A stretch of 12,203 bases of DNA from the NCBI GenBank assembly GCA_002500505.1, contig DLRM01000037.1:1-12203 (forward strand), read 5' to 3'. Shown here one piece after another: positions 1 through 6,449 of this stretch. Every line of letters begins with the position of its first letter. Position 1 is the stretch's first letter. Made by a program: the position numbers and the translations under genes. The notes under the pieces are model-generated. The model was not told where the DNA came from. It saw only the letters and a program-made list of their open reading frames with translations, and made no database searches. The DNA is from Planctomycetes bacterium UBA7888. Its GTDB lineage: Bacteria > Planctomycetota > UBA1135.

Positions 1-1346
1 AGCCCGTCGCAGTAGAAGAGCCTGAGATTGAAATCGCAAATTTATCGGACGACACTCAAGCCTTTGACGAAGAAGCTTCAAGCCTCCAAGCTCGACCTCT
101 TTCAGAACCTACCCCAAAAAAGCCGCGCCCGGAGAAGGCAAAAAAAGTAGATCGGAGCTCTGTCCGCGCCAAAGAGAATTCCACACCAGCTCCCCCAGCT
201 GCAAAAAAGAAAACTGGGGCCGAATTGCTCGCCGAGCTTAAGGCAAAAAAGTCTCCTGGCGGCAAGGCACCAATAGCGAACGGGGATAACGATCAGGAGG
301 ATACTCCTAAAAGCCGAGCTGCCGAAATTTTGGCTGCCGCTCGACTGAAAAGACAGGCAACGCCGACCCCAACGAGATCTTCTTCTGCCCCGAGAGAAAC
401 AAAGCAGTCGCCGCGCATGCAACCTAAACCTTCCCGTCGCACCGACAAACCAAAGGAGGGAAAGGAGAACAGGCGAAGCCAAAGAGAACCAAGAGGGCAC
501 GCCCACATCAAGAAGGGTGTTCCGCCTTGGCTGACCATCTCTGCTGTTCTTGTATTGGGTGGGGCCGCCTTTGGCCTCTGGTGGATTTTTCAACAGGACA
601 AATCCGACGAAAGCCCTCAGCCTTCACCAGAAGATTCCGTTTCTTTAGAAACCCCGGAAGCTCCAACCAATGAAATGGCGGCCGAACCTCCACCCCCTGA
701 AGAGGAAGATGAGGAGCCTAAAGAGAAAGTCATCGAAAAGGAAACCGCAAATAAAGACACTGCCCCAAAAGCAAAGGCCCCTTCGGTTCCTTTTGAAGTT
801 CCCGAAGCAGGCGAGCCCATCCAATACCAAGGAATTACCGAACCTGCCCTCATTCTCCTTGCCGAAGTAACCCCACTGCCCAAATGGAGCCAATGTTCTG
901 ATGAGGAGTGGGTCGACATTTTGGACGATCTCGAGCTTTACCTCGAGGACTCTGGAGCTCAATCCAACCGAGCTGGCAAGCGTTTAGTGGAGACTGGTCG
1001 CCCAGCTTTCCCGGCAATCGTGAACGCCATGTTGAAAACAGACTGGAGTGATTCAGACAGCATTTCTGTTTGCAGTAGCCTTAATCTTCGCATCACGGAG
1101 ATGAGTGCGGCCCAGAAGAACTTTGGCTGGTCTTCCACGGACCAATACGATGAAGGCTCTGAAGAGCATATTGAGGCCTTACTGTTTAACAAAAAGGTTG
1201 TCGCCATTTGGCACAACCAATGGCTCAGCAAATTCAGCGTTGAGGATGCGCAATGGACGGGTTTTGCCGAGAAAAAAACAAAAGCTAAGCCCAAAGAAGA
1301 ATCCGTCCCTGATTCGGGTGGTTTCGACGAAGAGTTCGACGACTAG
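1..1346 (+). CDS. unrecognised single-pass membrane protein, 5' end outside window
   Basis: The reading frame is open from base 3 to the TAG at 1344-1346 (447 visible codons), so the true start lies upstream. A TTG at 225 is just an internal leucine. The first ~170 visible residues are rich in Lys, Pro, Ala and Glu and look disordered. One hydrophobic segment follows at about residues 176-196 (bases 528-590), preceded by basic residues, which suggests the N-terminal part is cytoplasmic and the rest lies outside the inner membrane. After it comes an acidic/proline linker with a Glu/Asp run near 700-718, then a compact domain of about 150 residues with conserved-looking Trp and Cys, and a very acidic C-terminus. 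I do not recognise the folded domain. The layout (long disordered arm, one membrane span, extracytoplasmic domain) is seen in many planctomycete-like proteins, but that is only an impression. It converges on the NIL gene with 18 bases between stop codons. Confidence 0.8.
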   Translation, partial: PVAVEEPEIEIANLSDDTQAFDEEASSLQARPLSEPTPKKPRPEKAKKVDRSSVRAKENSTPAPPAAKKKTGAELLAELKAKKSPGGKAPIANGDNDQEDTPKSRAAEILAAARLKRQATPTPTRSSSAPRETKQSPRMQPKPSRRTDKPKEGKENRRSQREPRGHAHIKKGVPPWLTISAVLVLGGAAFGLWWIFQQDKSDESPQPSPEDSVSLETPEAPTNEMAAEPPPPEEEDEEPKEKVIEKETANKDTAPKAKAPSVPFEVPEAGEPIQYQGITEPALILLAEVTPLPKWSQCSDEEWVDILDDLELYLEDSGAQSNRAGKRLVETGRPAFPAIVNAMLKTDWSDSDSISVCSSLNLRITEMSAAQKNFGWSSTDQYDEGSEEHIEALLFNKKVVAIWHNQWLSKFSVEDAQWTGFAEKKTKAKPKEESVPDSGGFDEEFDD

Positions 1347-1364
1347 TCCACCAAGCCTCTCGTT

Positions 1365-1613
1365 TTACGATTGTTCGCTTTCAGCTTCGGTGCCGGACAA
1401 CTCTTCAATCTTGACGCCGCTTTCCACGAGATAATCAACCGCTGCAGAAACGGAGGCTTCTTCTCCTTCCAGCTCAAGTGTCAATACTGCGATTTCCTCG
1501 GTCACACTGGCACCACGAATATTAGGAATCACTTGGAAACGACTTCCCAAAGTGAAGAGAAGTGGCTCCTTGATGAGAGCTTGAGGAACGGTGCAGTAGA
1601 TGCGCCTTTTCAT
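1365..1613 (-). CDS. standalone NIL-domain protein
   Basis: This 82-residue protein starts at ATG (1613) and ends at TAA (1365). Nearly the whole length matches the NIL domain, an ACT-like fold best known as the C-terminal ligand-sensing domain of the methionine importer ATPase MetN. The visible signs are an opening strand with a 'PLLFTLG' pattern, a central 'VIPNIRGASV' turn, a 'AVLTLELEGEE' strand, a helix 'VSAAVDYLVESGV' and a closing 'KIEEL' strand. There is no ATPase or enzyme domain attached, so it is probably a small-molecule sensor or partner subunit; methionine or another amino acid is a guess from the family. It starts 14 bases after the stop of the membrane protein gene upstream on the same strand, so the two are likely co-transcribed. 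No clear ribosome binding site precedes the ATG. Confidence 0.8.
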   Translation of the reverse strand: MKRRIYCTVPQALIKEPLLFTLGSRFQVIPNIRGASVTEEIAVLTLELEGEEASVSAAVDYLVESGVKIEELSGTEAESEQS

Positions 1614-1627
1614 TGTTTTGGATTGGG

Positions 1628-2107
1628 TTACTGAGAGGGCGGCTTGCTCCGCTCAATGAGGAAGTATAAAACAGCGATAGAACAAGCTTGCAAAAAGAAA
1701 AGCCCCCAGGGAGAGCTCGGAGGAAGAGGAATCTGGGAGCCCCACAAAGTGTAAAGGGGCTCGAGTCGTGCGGGGTCCCAACCAGGAAGTTGTATCGCAT
1801 GCCCTGGCCAGTAATTCCAGAGAATGCCAGACCCCCACAGAGGTTGGCTCCATAAGGGCAAGAGAACCCATGCCCACCATCCGGCAATCACCAAGGAATA
1901 CGAAGCGCCTATTTGAGTCAAAAACCGAAGAAGTAGAGCCACAAGACTGATTTCGATTGAGAAGAACACGGCAGTGAGCAATCCGCCCTGGCCAAGGAAT
2001 CCGGCGAAGAAACAAAACAGGGCGAAAGCAGAAAATCCACGAGACCCCATCCATAACGTGATGGGGAGACACGCTAGCAAAAGGAGGAGAAGAGTAGCGG
2101 GAGGCAA
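1628..2107 (-). CDS. small hydrophobic membrane protein of unknown function
   Basis: The frame encodes 159 residues from TTG (2107) to TAA (1628). Upstream the frame reaches a stop at 2138-2140 with no ATG or GTG, so TTG at 2107 is the only start giving the full hydrophobic N-terminus; an ATG at residue 20 would remove most of the first span. I count about four membrane segments: residues 4-19, 24-50, 52-90 (a long stretch, perhaps two passes) and 136-150. Between the last two lies a Trp- and Pro-rich loop of ~45 residues. I do not recognise the family. Reasons to believe it is real are its length, coherent hydrophobicity and tight linkage to the NIL gene 14 bases downstream. A different minus frame (1653-2117) is also open here but reads as a Ser/Arg-rich shadow. 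MreD-like proteins have similar size, but I see no specific match. Confidence 0.6.
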   Translation of the reverse strand: MPPATLLLLLLACLPITLWMGSRGFSAFALFCFFAGFLGQGGLLTAVFFSIEISLVALLLRFLTQIGASYSLVIAGWWAWVLLPLWSQPLWGSGILWNYWPGHAIQLPGWDPARLEPLYTLWGSQIPLPPSSPWGLFFLQACSIAVLYFLIERSKPPSQ

Positions 2108-2110
2108 GGG

Positions 2111-2139
2111 TGGACACTCGTCGTGGGCGAACCTAAATT
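2111..2139 (+). promoter_or_regulatory. sigma70-like promoter for the tRNA/citrate synthase unit
   Basis: TGGACA at 2111-2116 (5 of 6 with TTGACA) and TAAATT at 2134-2139 (4 of 6 with TATAAT) are separated by 17 bases. Transcription would begin near 2146, about 18 bases before the 5' end of tRNA-Cys, a sensible leader length. It lies directly upstream of the divergent membrane protein start at 2107. This is pattern matching only; a promoter in another phylum may use a different consensus. Confidence 0.45.
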
Positions 2140-2163
2140 ACACGGTTCACGACCGAAGTGTAC

Positions 2164-2238
2164 GCCGGCATAGCCAAGTGGTAAGGCAATGGATTGCAAA
2201 TCCATCATTCTCCAGTTCGAATCTGGATGCCGGCTCCA
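2164..2238 (+). tRNA. tRNA-Cys(GCA), CCA end encoded
   Basis: All arms of a standard cloverleaf are present. The 7-bp acceptor stem pairs GCCGGCA (2164-2170) with TGCCGGC (2228-2234), the discriminator is T2235 as expected for cysteine, and CCA is encoded at 2236-2238. The anticodon stem ATGGA/TCCAT closes the loop TTGCAAA with anticodon GCA at 2196-2198. The T arm is TCCAG-TTCGAAT-CTGGA. It is the first gene of the short tRNA pair before citrate synthase. Confidence 0.97.
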
Positions 2239-2246
2239 CCTCCTGT

Positions 2247-2262
2247 GGCTCCCTGTGGAGCC
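2247..2262 (+). other. hairpin between the two tRNA genes
   Basis: GGCTCC (2247-2252) and GGAGCC (2257-2262) form a perfect 6-bp stem with a CTGT loop in the spacer between the tRNAs. The 3' arm with one more base, TGGAGCC (2256-2262), is also a perfect complement of GGCTCCA at 2232-2238, the 3' end of tRNA-Cys including its CCA. A T-rich stretch follows at about 2269-2277, but it is interrupted and not directly after the stem, so a processing or weak pausing element fits better than a full terminator. Confidence 0.4.
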
Positions 2263-2277
2263 TATCGCGTTTCTTTT

Positions 2278-2350
2278 GGGGGAGTAGCCCAGTGGCAGAG
2301 GCAAGGGACTTAAAATCCCTCCAGCGCGGGTTCGAATCCCGCCTCCCCTA
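2278..2350 (+). tRNA. tRNA with Leu UAA anticodon but short variable loop
   Basis: The acceptor stem pairs GGGGGAG (2278-2284) with CTCCCCT (2343-2349), with a G-U pair at position 1-72. The D stem is GCC/GGC (2287-2289 with 2300-2302). The anticodon stem AGGGA/TCCCT (2304-2308, 2316-2320) closes the loop CTTAAAA, placing TAA at 2311-2313 as anticodon. The T arm is GCGGG-TTCGAAT-CCCGC (2326-2342). The discriminator is A2350, as leucine tRNAs require, and no CCA follows. The anticodon arm is nearly that of E. coli leuZ, which also lies after a tRNA-Cys gene. However, the variable region is only five bases (2321-2325), whereas bacterial leucine tRNAs normally carry a long variable arm. The anticodon predicts reading of UUA; the amino acid attached is therefore less certain than the tRNA itself. 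Confidence 0.85.
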
Positions 2351-2381
2351 CTCTTCTTGCGAGTCCAAAGATCTTCCAGGC

Positions 2382-3683
2382 ATGTCACCAGAGAAACCCA
2401 CCGACGACCTTCTGAACATCGAACACCCTGCCACTGGCAAGAAGTGGGAACTCCCTGTCGAAGACGGGTGCCTTAGAGCCGTTCAGCTCAGACAAATTCC
2501 CTTGGGCCAAACGGACCTTGGGCTTATGTCCTACGACCCTTCCCTTCTGAACACCGCCTCCTGTCGCAGCGCCATCACCTTCATTGATGGTGATGCTGGG
2601 ATTTTGGATTACCGAGGCTATTCCATTGAAGATTTAGCCGAATCGGTCTCCTACCCAGAGGTCTGCTATCTAATCCTTAAGGGTGAACTTCCAAATCGAA
2701 AGGAATTGGCGGCCTTCCAAGCTGAACTAGCCGAGGAGGCCGTTCTCCCTGCTTATTTGCTAGAGCTATTCGCATCCTTCCCGGATGAAATGCATCCCAT
2801 GACTATGTTGGCCTCAGGGCTTGCGGCGCTTGGGGCCAAGTACCCTGAGTCCGAAAAGGTGCTTGATGAAGAGAACCGAAACAAACAAATCATTCGCCTC
2901 CTTGCAAAAACCCCTGCCTTAGCGGCCTTGGCTTGGCGAAGAACACAATCCGATTCGCCCGTCGGCCCTGACCCTGAAAAAGGTTTCATTGTGAGCTTCT
3001 TGAGAATGCTCCTGGGGAAACCTGGCGAAGACTTCGAAGTTGAAGAATCCTTTGCTCGAGCCATGGATGCGCTCCTCACCCTCCATGCCGATCACGAACA
3101 AAACTGCTCAACTAATGCAGTTCGCGTAGTTGCGAGTAGCCATGTCAATCCCTATTCGGCTGTTGCCGCAGGTTGTTTTGCTCTGCATGGTCCTCTCCAT
3201 GGAGGCGCCAATCAAGCAGTCCTCGAAATGCTCGAAGAAATCGGAACTGTGGAAGCTATTCCAGCTTTCCTTGAAGCCTGCAAATGTGGCGATCGTCGCC
3301 TGATGGGTTTCGGACACCGCGTTTACAAAAACTACGATCCTCGCGCAAAAGTAATCTCCGGCTTAGTCGATTCCGTCCTTGATGCTGGCCAACCTGATCC
3401 TCGACTCGAAATCGCCCGCGCTTTGGAAGCCGCCGCAAGGGAAGATGATTATTTCGTTTCGAGAAAACTCTTCCCTAATGTCGACTTCTATTCCGGCATT
3501 CTTTATTCCGCAATGGGCTTTCCCGCATCCATGTTCACAGTTTTCTTTGCGGTTGGACGGATGGTGGGCTGGCTAGCTCATTGGGACGAAATGCTTAGAG
3601 ACTCCGAGCAAAAAATCGCTAGGCCAAGACAAATTTACACGGGACATTCTCGAAGGGAAGTGCCCCCGATGGACAAACGCTAA
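2382..3683 (+). CDS. gltA: citrate synthase
   Basis: This 433-residue protein condenses acetyl-CoA with oxaloacetate to citrate, the entry step of the TCA cycle. All three catalytic residues are present in their usual motifs: His273 in GPLHGGAN, His312 in GFGHRVYKNYDPRAK and Asp368 in NVDFYSG. The N-terminal small beta domain ends around the signature 'ITFIDGDAGILDYRGY'. Length fits the hexameric, Gram-negative-type or closely related long citrate synthases (about 430 residues). The ATG at 2382 is chosen because the frame upstream runs through the two tRNA genes. Only 31 bases separate it from the tRNA at 2350, and there is no clear Shine-Dalgarno site, so it is probably transcribed from the tRNA promoter and released by tRNA 3' processing. 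Its stop codon overlaps the stop of the convergent M20 gene by four bases. Confidence 0.96.
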   Translation: MSPEKPTDDLLNIEHPATGKKWELPVEDGCLRAVQLRQIPLGQTDLGLMSYDPSLLNTASCRSAITFIDGDAGILDYRGYSIEDLAESVSYPEVCYLILKGELPNRKELAAFQAELAEEAVLPAYLLELFASFPDEMHPMTMLASGLAALGAKYPESEKVLDEENRNKQIIRLLAKTPALAALAWRRTQSDSPVGPDPEKGFIVSFLRMLLGKPGEDFEVEESFARAMDALLTLHADHEQNCSTNAVRVVASSHVNPYSAVAAGCFALHGPLHGGANQAVLEMLEEIGTVEAIPAFLEACKCGDRRLMGFGHRVYKNYDPRAKVISGLVDSVLDAGQPDPRLEIARALEAAAREDDYFVSRKLFPNVDFYSGILYSAMGFPASMFTVFFAVGRMVGWLAHWDEMLRDSEQKIARPRQIYTGHSRREVPPMDKR

Positions 3684-4978
3684 TCCTTTGGGGGAGCTAA
3701 CAGGTCCATAACCGCTGCGGTCATGGCGAGGACGCCGGTCCGAATGGCCGGTAAGGCGTCAGGAGCTATTCGTGAAGTATGCAAACCAGGAAGCGGGGCC
3801 GCTCCAGGCTCTTGCGAAGCAGCCCAATCCTTTTTAGAGACAATTCCTAACCAAAAAATGGCCCCCTCACAATTTGCTGCAGGGGCAAAGCGCCCGAAAT
3901 CCTCACCACCCATGACGGGTGGGACTTCGATTACGCGACCCTCACCAATAGCAGGCTCCATTGCCCGTGAGACTCGCGCCATAAAATCAGGAGAATTCCA
4001 AGCCGCCGGGGTGTGTTCCGGGAGTAGCTCAACAACGGGCAAAAGGTCTTCTGGGAAACCCGCAGCTAAAGCTTCGTATTTTGCCGTTCTCCGAATTCCA
4101 TCTAAGAGGGCGTCACGAACTTCGCTCTCGTAGGATCGAATGGTTAGCTGGAGTTTGACTGCGTTCGGGATAATGTTGTGCTTTTCTCCACCATGAATGG
4201 AGCCTACGGTCACAACCGCCGCCTTCTGGGTGGCCGTTTCGCGACTCACTAAAGTTTGGAGGGCTACAACAATTTTTGAGGCTAAGACAACAGGGTCGTG
4301 AGTCAACTCAGGTGTGGAACCGTGCCCGCCCTTTCCTCGTACCAGAATGTCAACGGAATCCACATTGGCCAAGGCATAACCAGGACAAGCGCCCACAACA
4401 CCTACAGGAATATTTGGTGCCACATGAAAGGCAAGACAGTAATCCGGGGTGACGGTTCGCTCGTACAGCGAATCTTCCAGCATGGCCCGCGCACCCGCCC
4501 CTCTTTCTTCAGCGGGTTGCGCCACAAACAACAATGTGCCGCGCCAAAGTTTTTTATGGGTGGCCAAAAATTGCGCCGTCCCCGACCAAACTGTCATGTG
4601 GATGTCATGGCCACAGGCATGCATCACGGGAACTTTACGGCCCCCCTGTTCCACGCCTATTACCTTACTAGCATATGGCAACCCCGTTTCTTCGAGCACA
4701 GGAAGGGCATCCATGTCCGCTCGAATGAGCACCGTTGGCCCAGCCCCATTCCGCAGAACTCCAGCTACTCCGTAGCCGCCCAGCTGAGTCTGAACATCAA
4801 AACCAAGTTCTTGGAGAATCTTCGCCATTTTTTCTGAAGTTTCCTGTTCTTGAAAAGAGAGTTCAGGCGAAGCATGCAATTCTTTGTATTGGGCAACAAG
4901 GGCAGCCCCCTCCTCCTGAAACCAGGAGGTGGCGACATGTCCCTGTTGGGCAAAGATTAGAAGGAAGGGAGTAATCAT
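3680..4978 (-). CDS. M20 family metallo-amidohydrolase
   Basis: The 432-residue protein is an M20D-type peptidase/amidohydrolase of the N-acyl-L-amino acid amidohydrolase and hippurate hydrolase group, which frees an amino acid from an acyl chain or conjugate using two metal ions. Visible ligands and catalytic residues are HACGHD (120-125) with the bridging Cys, Glu157-Glu158 in PAEE, His185 in FHVAP, GGEDF (357-361) and His400 in GLHTSR. The central segment near 'GKGGHGSTPE' is the dimerisation (lid) domain. ATG at 4978 is preferred; the TTG just before it is also in frame. The first ~13 residues are hydrophobic and end in an Ala-Gln-Gln, but they lack a positively charged start, so export is possible and not certain. 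It is the last gene of the seven-gene run, 12 bases after the aminopeptidase. The exact substrate cannot be read from sequence. Confidence 0.92.
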   Translation of the reverse strand: MITPFLLIFAQQGHVATSWFQEEGAALVAQYKELHASPELSFQEQETSEKMAKILQELGFDVQTQLGGYGVAGVLRNGAGPTVLIRADMDALPVLEETGLPYASKVIGVEQGGRKVPVMHACGHDIHMTVWSGTAQFLATHKKLWRGTLLFVAQPAEERGAGARAMLEDSLYERTVTPDYCLAFHVAPNIPVGVVGACPGYALANVDSVDILVRGKGGHGSTPELTHDPVVLASKIVVALQTLVSRETATQKAAVVTVGSIHGGEKHNIIPNAVKLQLTIRSYESEVRDALLDGIRRTAKYEALAAGFPEDLLPVVELLPEHTPAAWNSPDFMARVSRAMEPAIGEGRVIEVPPVMGGEDFGRFAPAANCEGAIFWLGIVSKKDWAASQEPGAAPLPGLHTSRIAPDALPAIRTGVLAMTAAVMDLLAPPKD

Positions 4979-4990
4979 CAATCGCGACGG

Positions 4991-6430
4991 CTAGGAACTT
5001 AAAAGTTGCAGCATGAGTCGGACTCCAACCCCTCGCCCACCTTTCGAGTAGTAGGATTTTGTGGGGCCGTTCCAGGCCGTTGCAGCGATGTCCAGATGGA
5101 CCCAGGGCACCTCATCAACAAAATATGAGAGAAAAGATGCTCCAGCGATTGTGCCTGCGCCTTCACCTGCCGCATAAATATTCTGTAAATCGGCATAAGT
5201 TCCTTTGGCAAGATCCTTATGCACCTCCCACAAAGGGAGCTTCCAGCATCTTTCATCAACAGTTTCCCCAGCCTCAATCACGCCATGAATGAACTTGTCG
5301 CTGTTCCCAAGAACGGCACTTGCGTTGTGCCCTAGGGCGTGGATTGCAGCCCCAGTAAGCGTGGCCATGTCGTAAATCCGCTCCGGCTTGACCTTCCGAG
5401 CGGCATAGGTCAAGGCGTCCGCCAGCACGAGTCTTCCTTCGGCATCTGTGTTTAGGACCTCGATGGTAGTCCCATTCATGGCCGTGACGATGTCGCCAGG
5501 ATTTTGGGCATTCCCACCAGGCATGTTTTCCACACAAGCCATAATCCCGTGCACCTCATAAGGGCAATCGGCGCCCTTAGCGAAAGCCGAAAAAAGGCCA
5601 AAGACAGCACCGGCGCCAGACATGTCGAACTTCATGTCCCACATGCCGCCACTAGGCTTAAGGCTAATGCCTCCGGAATCGAAAATGAGCCCTTTACCCA
5701 CAACAGCGATTTTCCCTTTCGATTTTCCCTTTGGCTTGTAAACCATGTGGACAAGCTGAGGTTCCTTGTGACTTCCACGTGCAACTCCAAGAAGGGCACC
5801 CATCTTGAGTTCTTCCATTTTCTTTTTGCCAAGGACCTTGCAAGAAAGTTTTGGGTTCGAACGGCTTAGTTTTCTTGCTCGAGCGGCAAAATCTTTTGGA
5901 GTCAAAACATTGGATGGGAGATTTTGCACTTCTCTTGCTGCCAGGTTACCTAAGGCACCCATCGCCCCTGCCTTCACGGCTTTACGAGTTTTGAGAGCAC
6001 TCCCCACACCAGCAAGGCTAATGCGTTTCACGTATCCCTTCTTGCGGTCAGACTTCATGAGGCCCGGGTCGTAGCTTGCCATTCCCGCACCATCTGCAAC
6101 AGCCCGCGCCAAAGATGCGTCTTTCGGCAAAGCACTCAAATCAAAAGAGAGCCCGGCCCGCTCCATGCTCTCCGCTTGGGCACGAGCCTTGCCAGCAGCT
6201 TCGCGAATTTCATTGGCCGTTGGCTTCTTAGCAACTCGCACAAGAAGCCAGCGCTGACCAGAATTTCCCCGCAAAAGGACTGACTTGCCAGCAGTGGTTC
6301 CAAAGTCGGCTTTCCATGAGGCGGTCTCAGGGGCAGCGCTGGGAAGAGATGGCTTCGCTCCGACAGGGAGGATTAATGCCGTGAGGCGGGCTCGGCCGGT
6401 TTCGGCCTTGGGGATGACTTGGGTTTTCAT
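4991..6430 (-). CDS. pepA: M17 leucyl aminopeptidase
   Basis: This 479-residue cytosolic enzyme removes N-terminal amino acids from peptides with a two-metal centre, normally as a hexamer. The family signature NTDAEGRL is at residues 327-334. Predicted metal ligands are Lys246, Asp251, Asp269, Asp329 and Glu331, and the catalytic pair is Lys258 and Arg333; their spacing matches E. coli PepA to within a residue. The first ~160 residues are the variable N-terminal domain, here rich in Ala and Lys. Start is ATG at 6430, 19 bases after the ETF:quinone oxidoreductase stop, with no clear ribosome binding site. With the M20 enzyme 12 bases downstream it makes a pair that frees amino acids from peptides and acylated forms. 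Some PepA proteins also bind DNA in plasmid resolution; nothing here shows that. Confidence 0.95.
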   Translation of the reverse strand: MKTQVIPKAETGRARLTALILPVGAKPSLPSAAPETASWKADFGTTAGKSVLLRGNSGQRWLLVRVAKKPTANEIREAAGKARAQAESMERAGLSFDLSALPKDASLARAVADGAGMASYDPGLMKSDRKKGYVKRISLAGVGSALKTRKAVKAGAMGALGNLAAREVQNLPSNVLTPKDFAARARKLSRSNPKLSCKVLGKKKMEELKMGALLGVARGSHKEPQLVHMVYKPKGKSKGKIAVVGKGLIFDSGGISLKPSGGMWDMKFDMSGAGAVFGLFSAFAKGADCPYEVHGIMACVENMPGGNAQNPGDIVTAMNGTTIEVLNTDAEGRLVLADALTYAARKVKPERIYDMATLTGAAIHALGHNASAVLGNSDKFIHGVIEAGETVDERCWKLPLWEVHKDLAKGTYADLQNIYAAGEGAGTIAGASFLSYFVDEVPWVHLDIAATAWNGPTKSYYSKGGRGVGVRLMLQLLSS

Positions 6431-6449
6431 GATTTAAGGTCTACTTGAG

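Noticed and set aside
102..593. Minus-strand open frame of 163 codons rich in Ser, Arg and Phe
   Set aside because: It is the complement of the Lys/Glu/Pro-rich disordered arm of the first gene, whose plus frame is open throughout.
2309..2315. TTA in the anticodon loop read as an ochre suppressor anticodon
   Set aside because: With the seven-base loop CTTAAAA the conserved T33 places the anticodon one base later, as TAA, which reads UUA.
1974..2381. Upstream extension of the citrate synthase frame
   Set aside because: It would translate through both tRNA genes and the antisense of the membrane protein; citrate synthase homology begins after the ATG at 2382.
2074..2388. Minus-strand open frame of 104 codons with a 'PDSNWR...LPLGY' pattern
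   Set aside because: This is the well-known false protein read antisense across tRNA genes; it covers both tRNAs here.
4298..4837. Plus-strand open frame of 179 codons
   Set aside because: It is antisense to the metal-binding core of the M20 amidohydrolase and reads as low-quality sequence.
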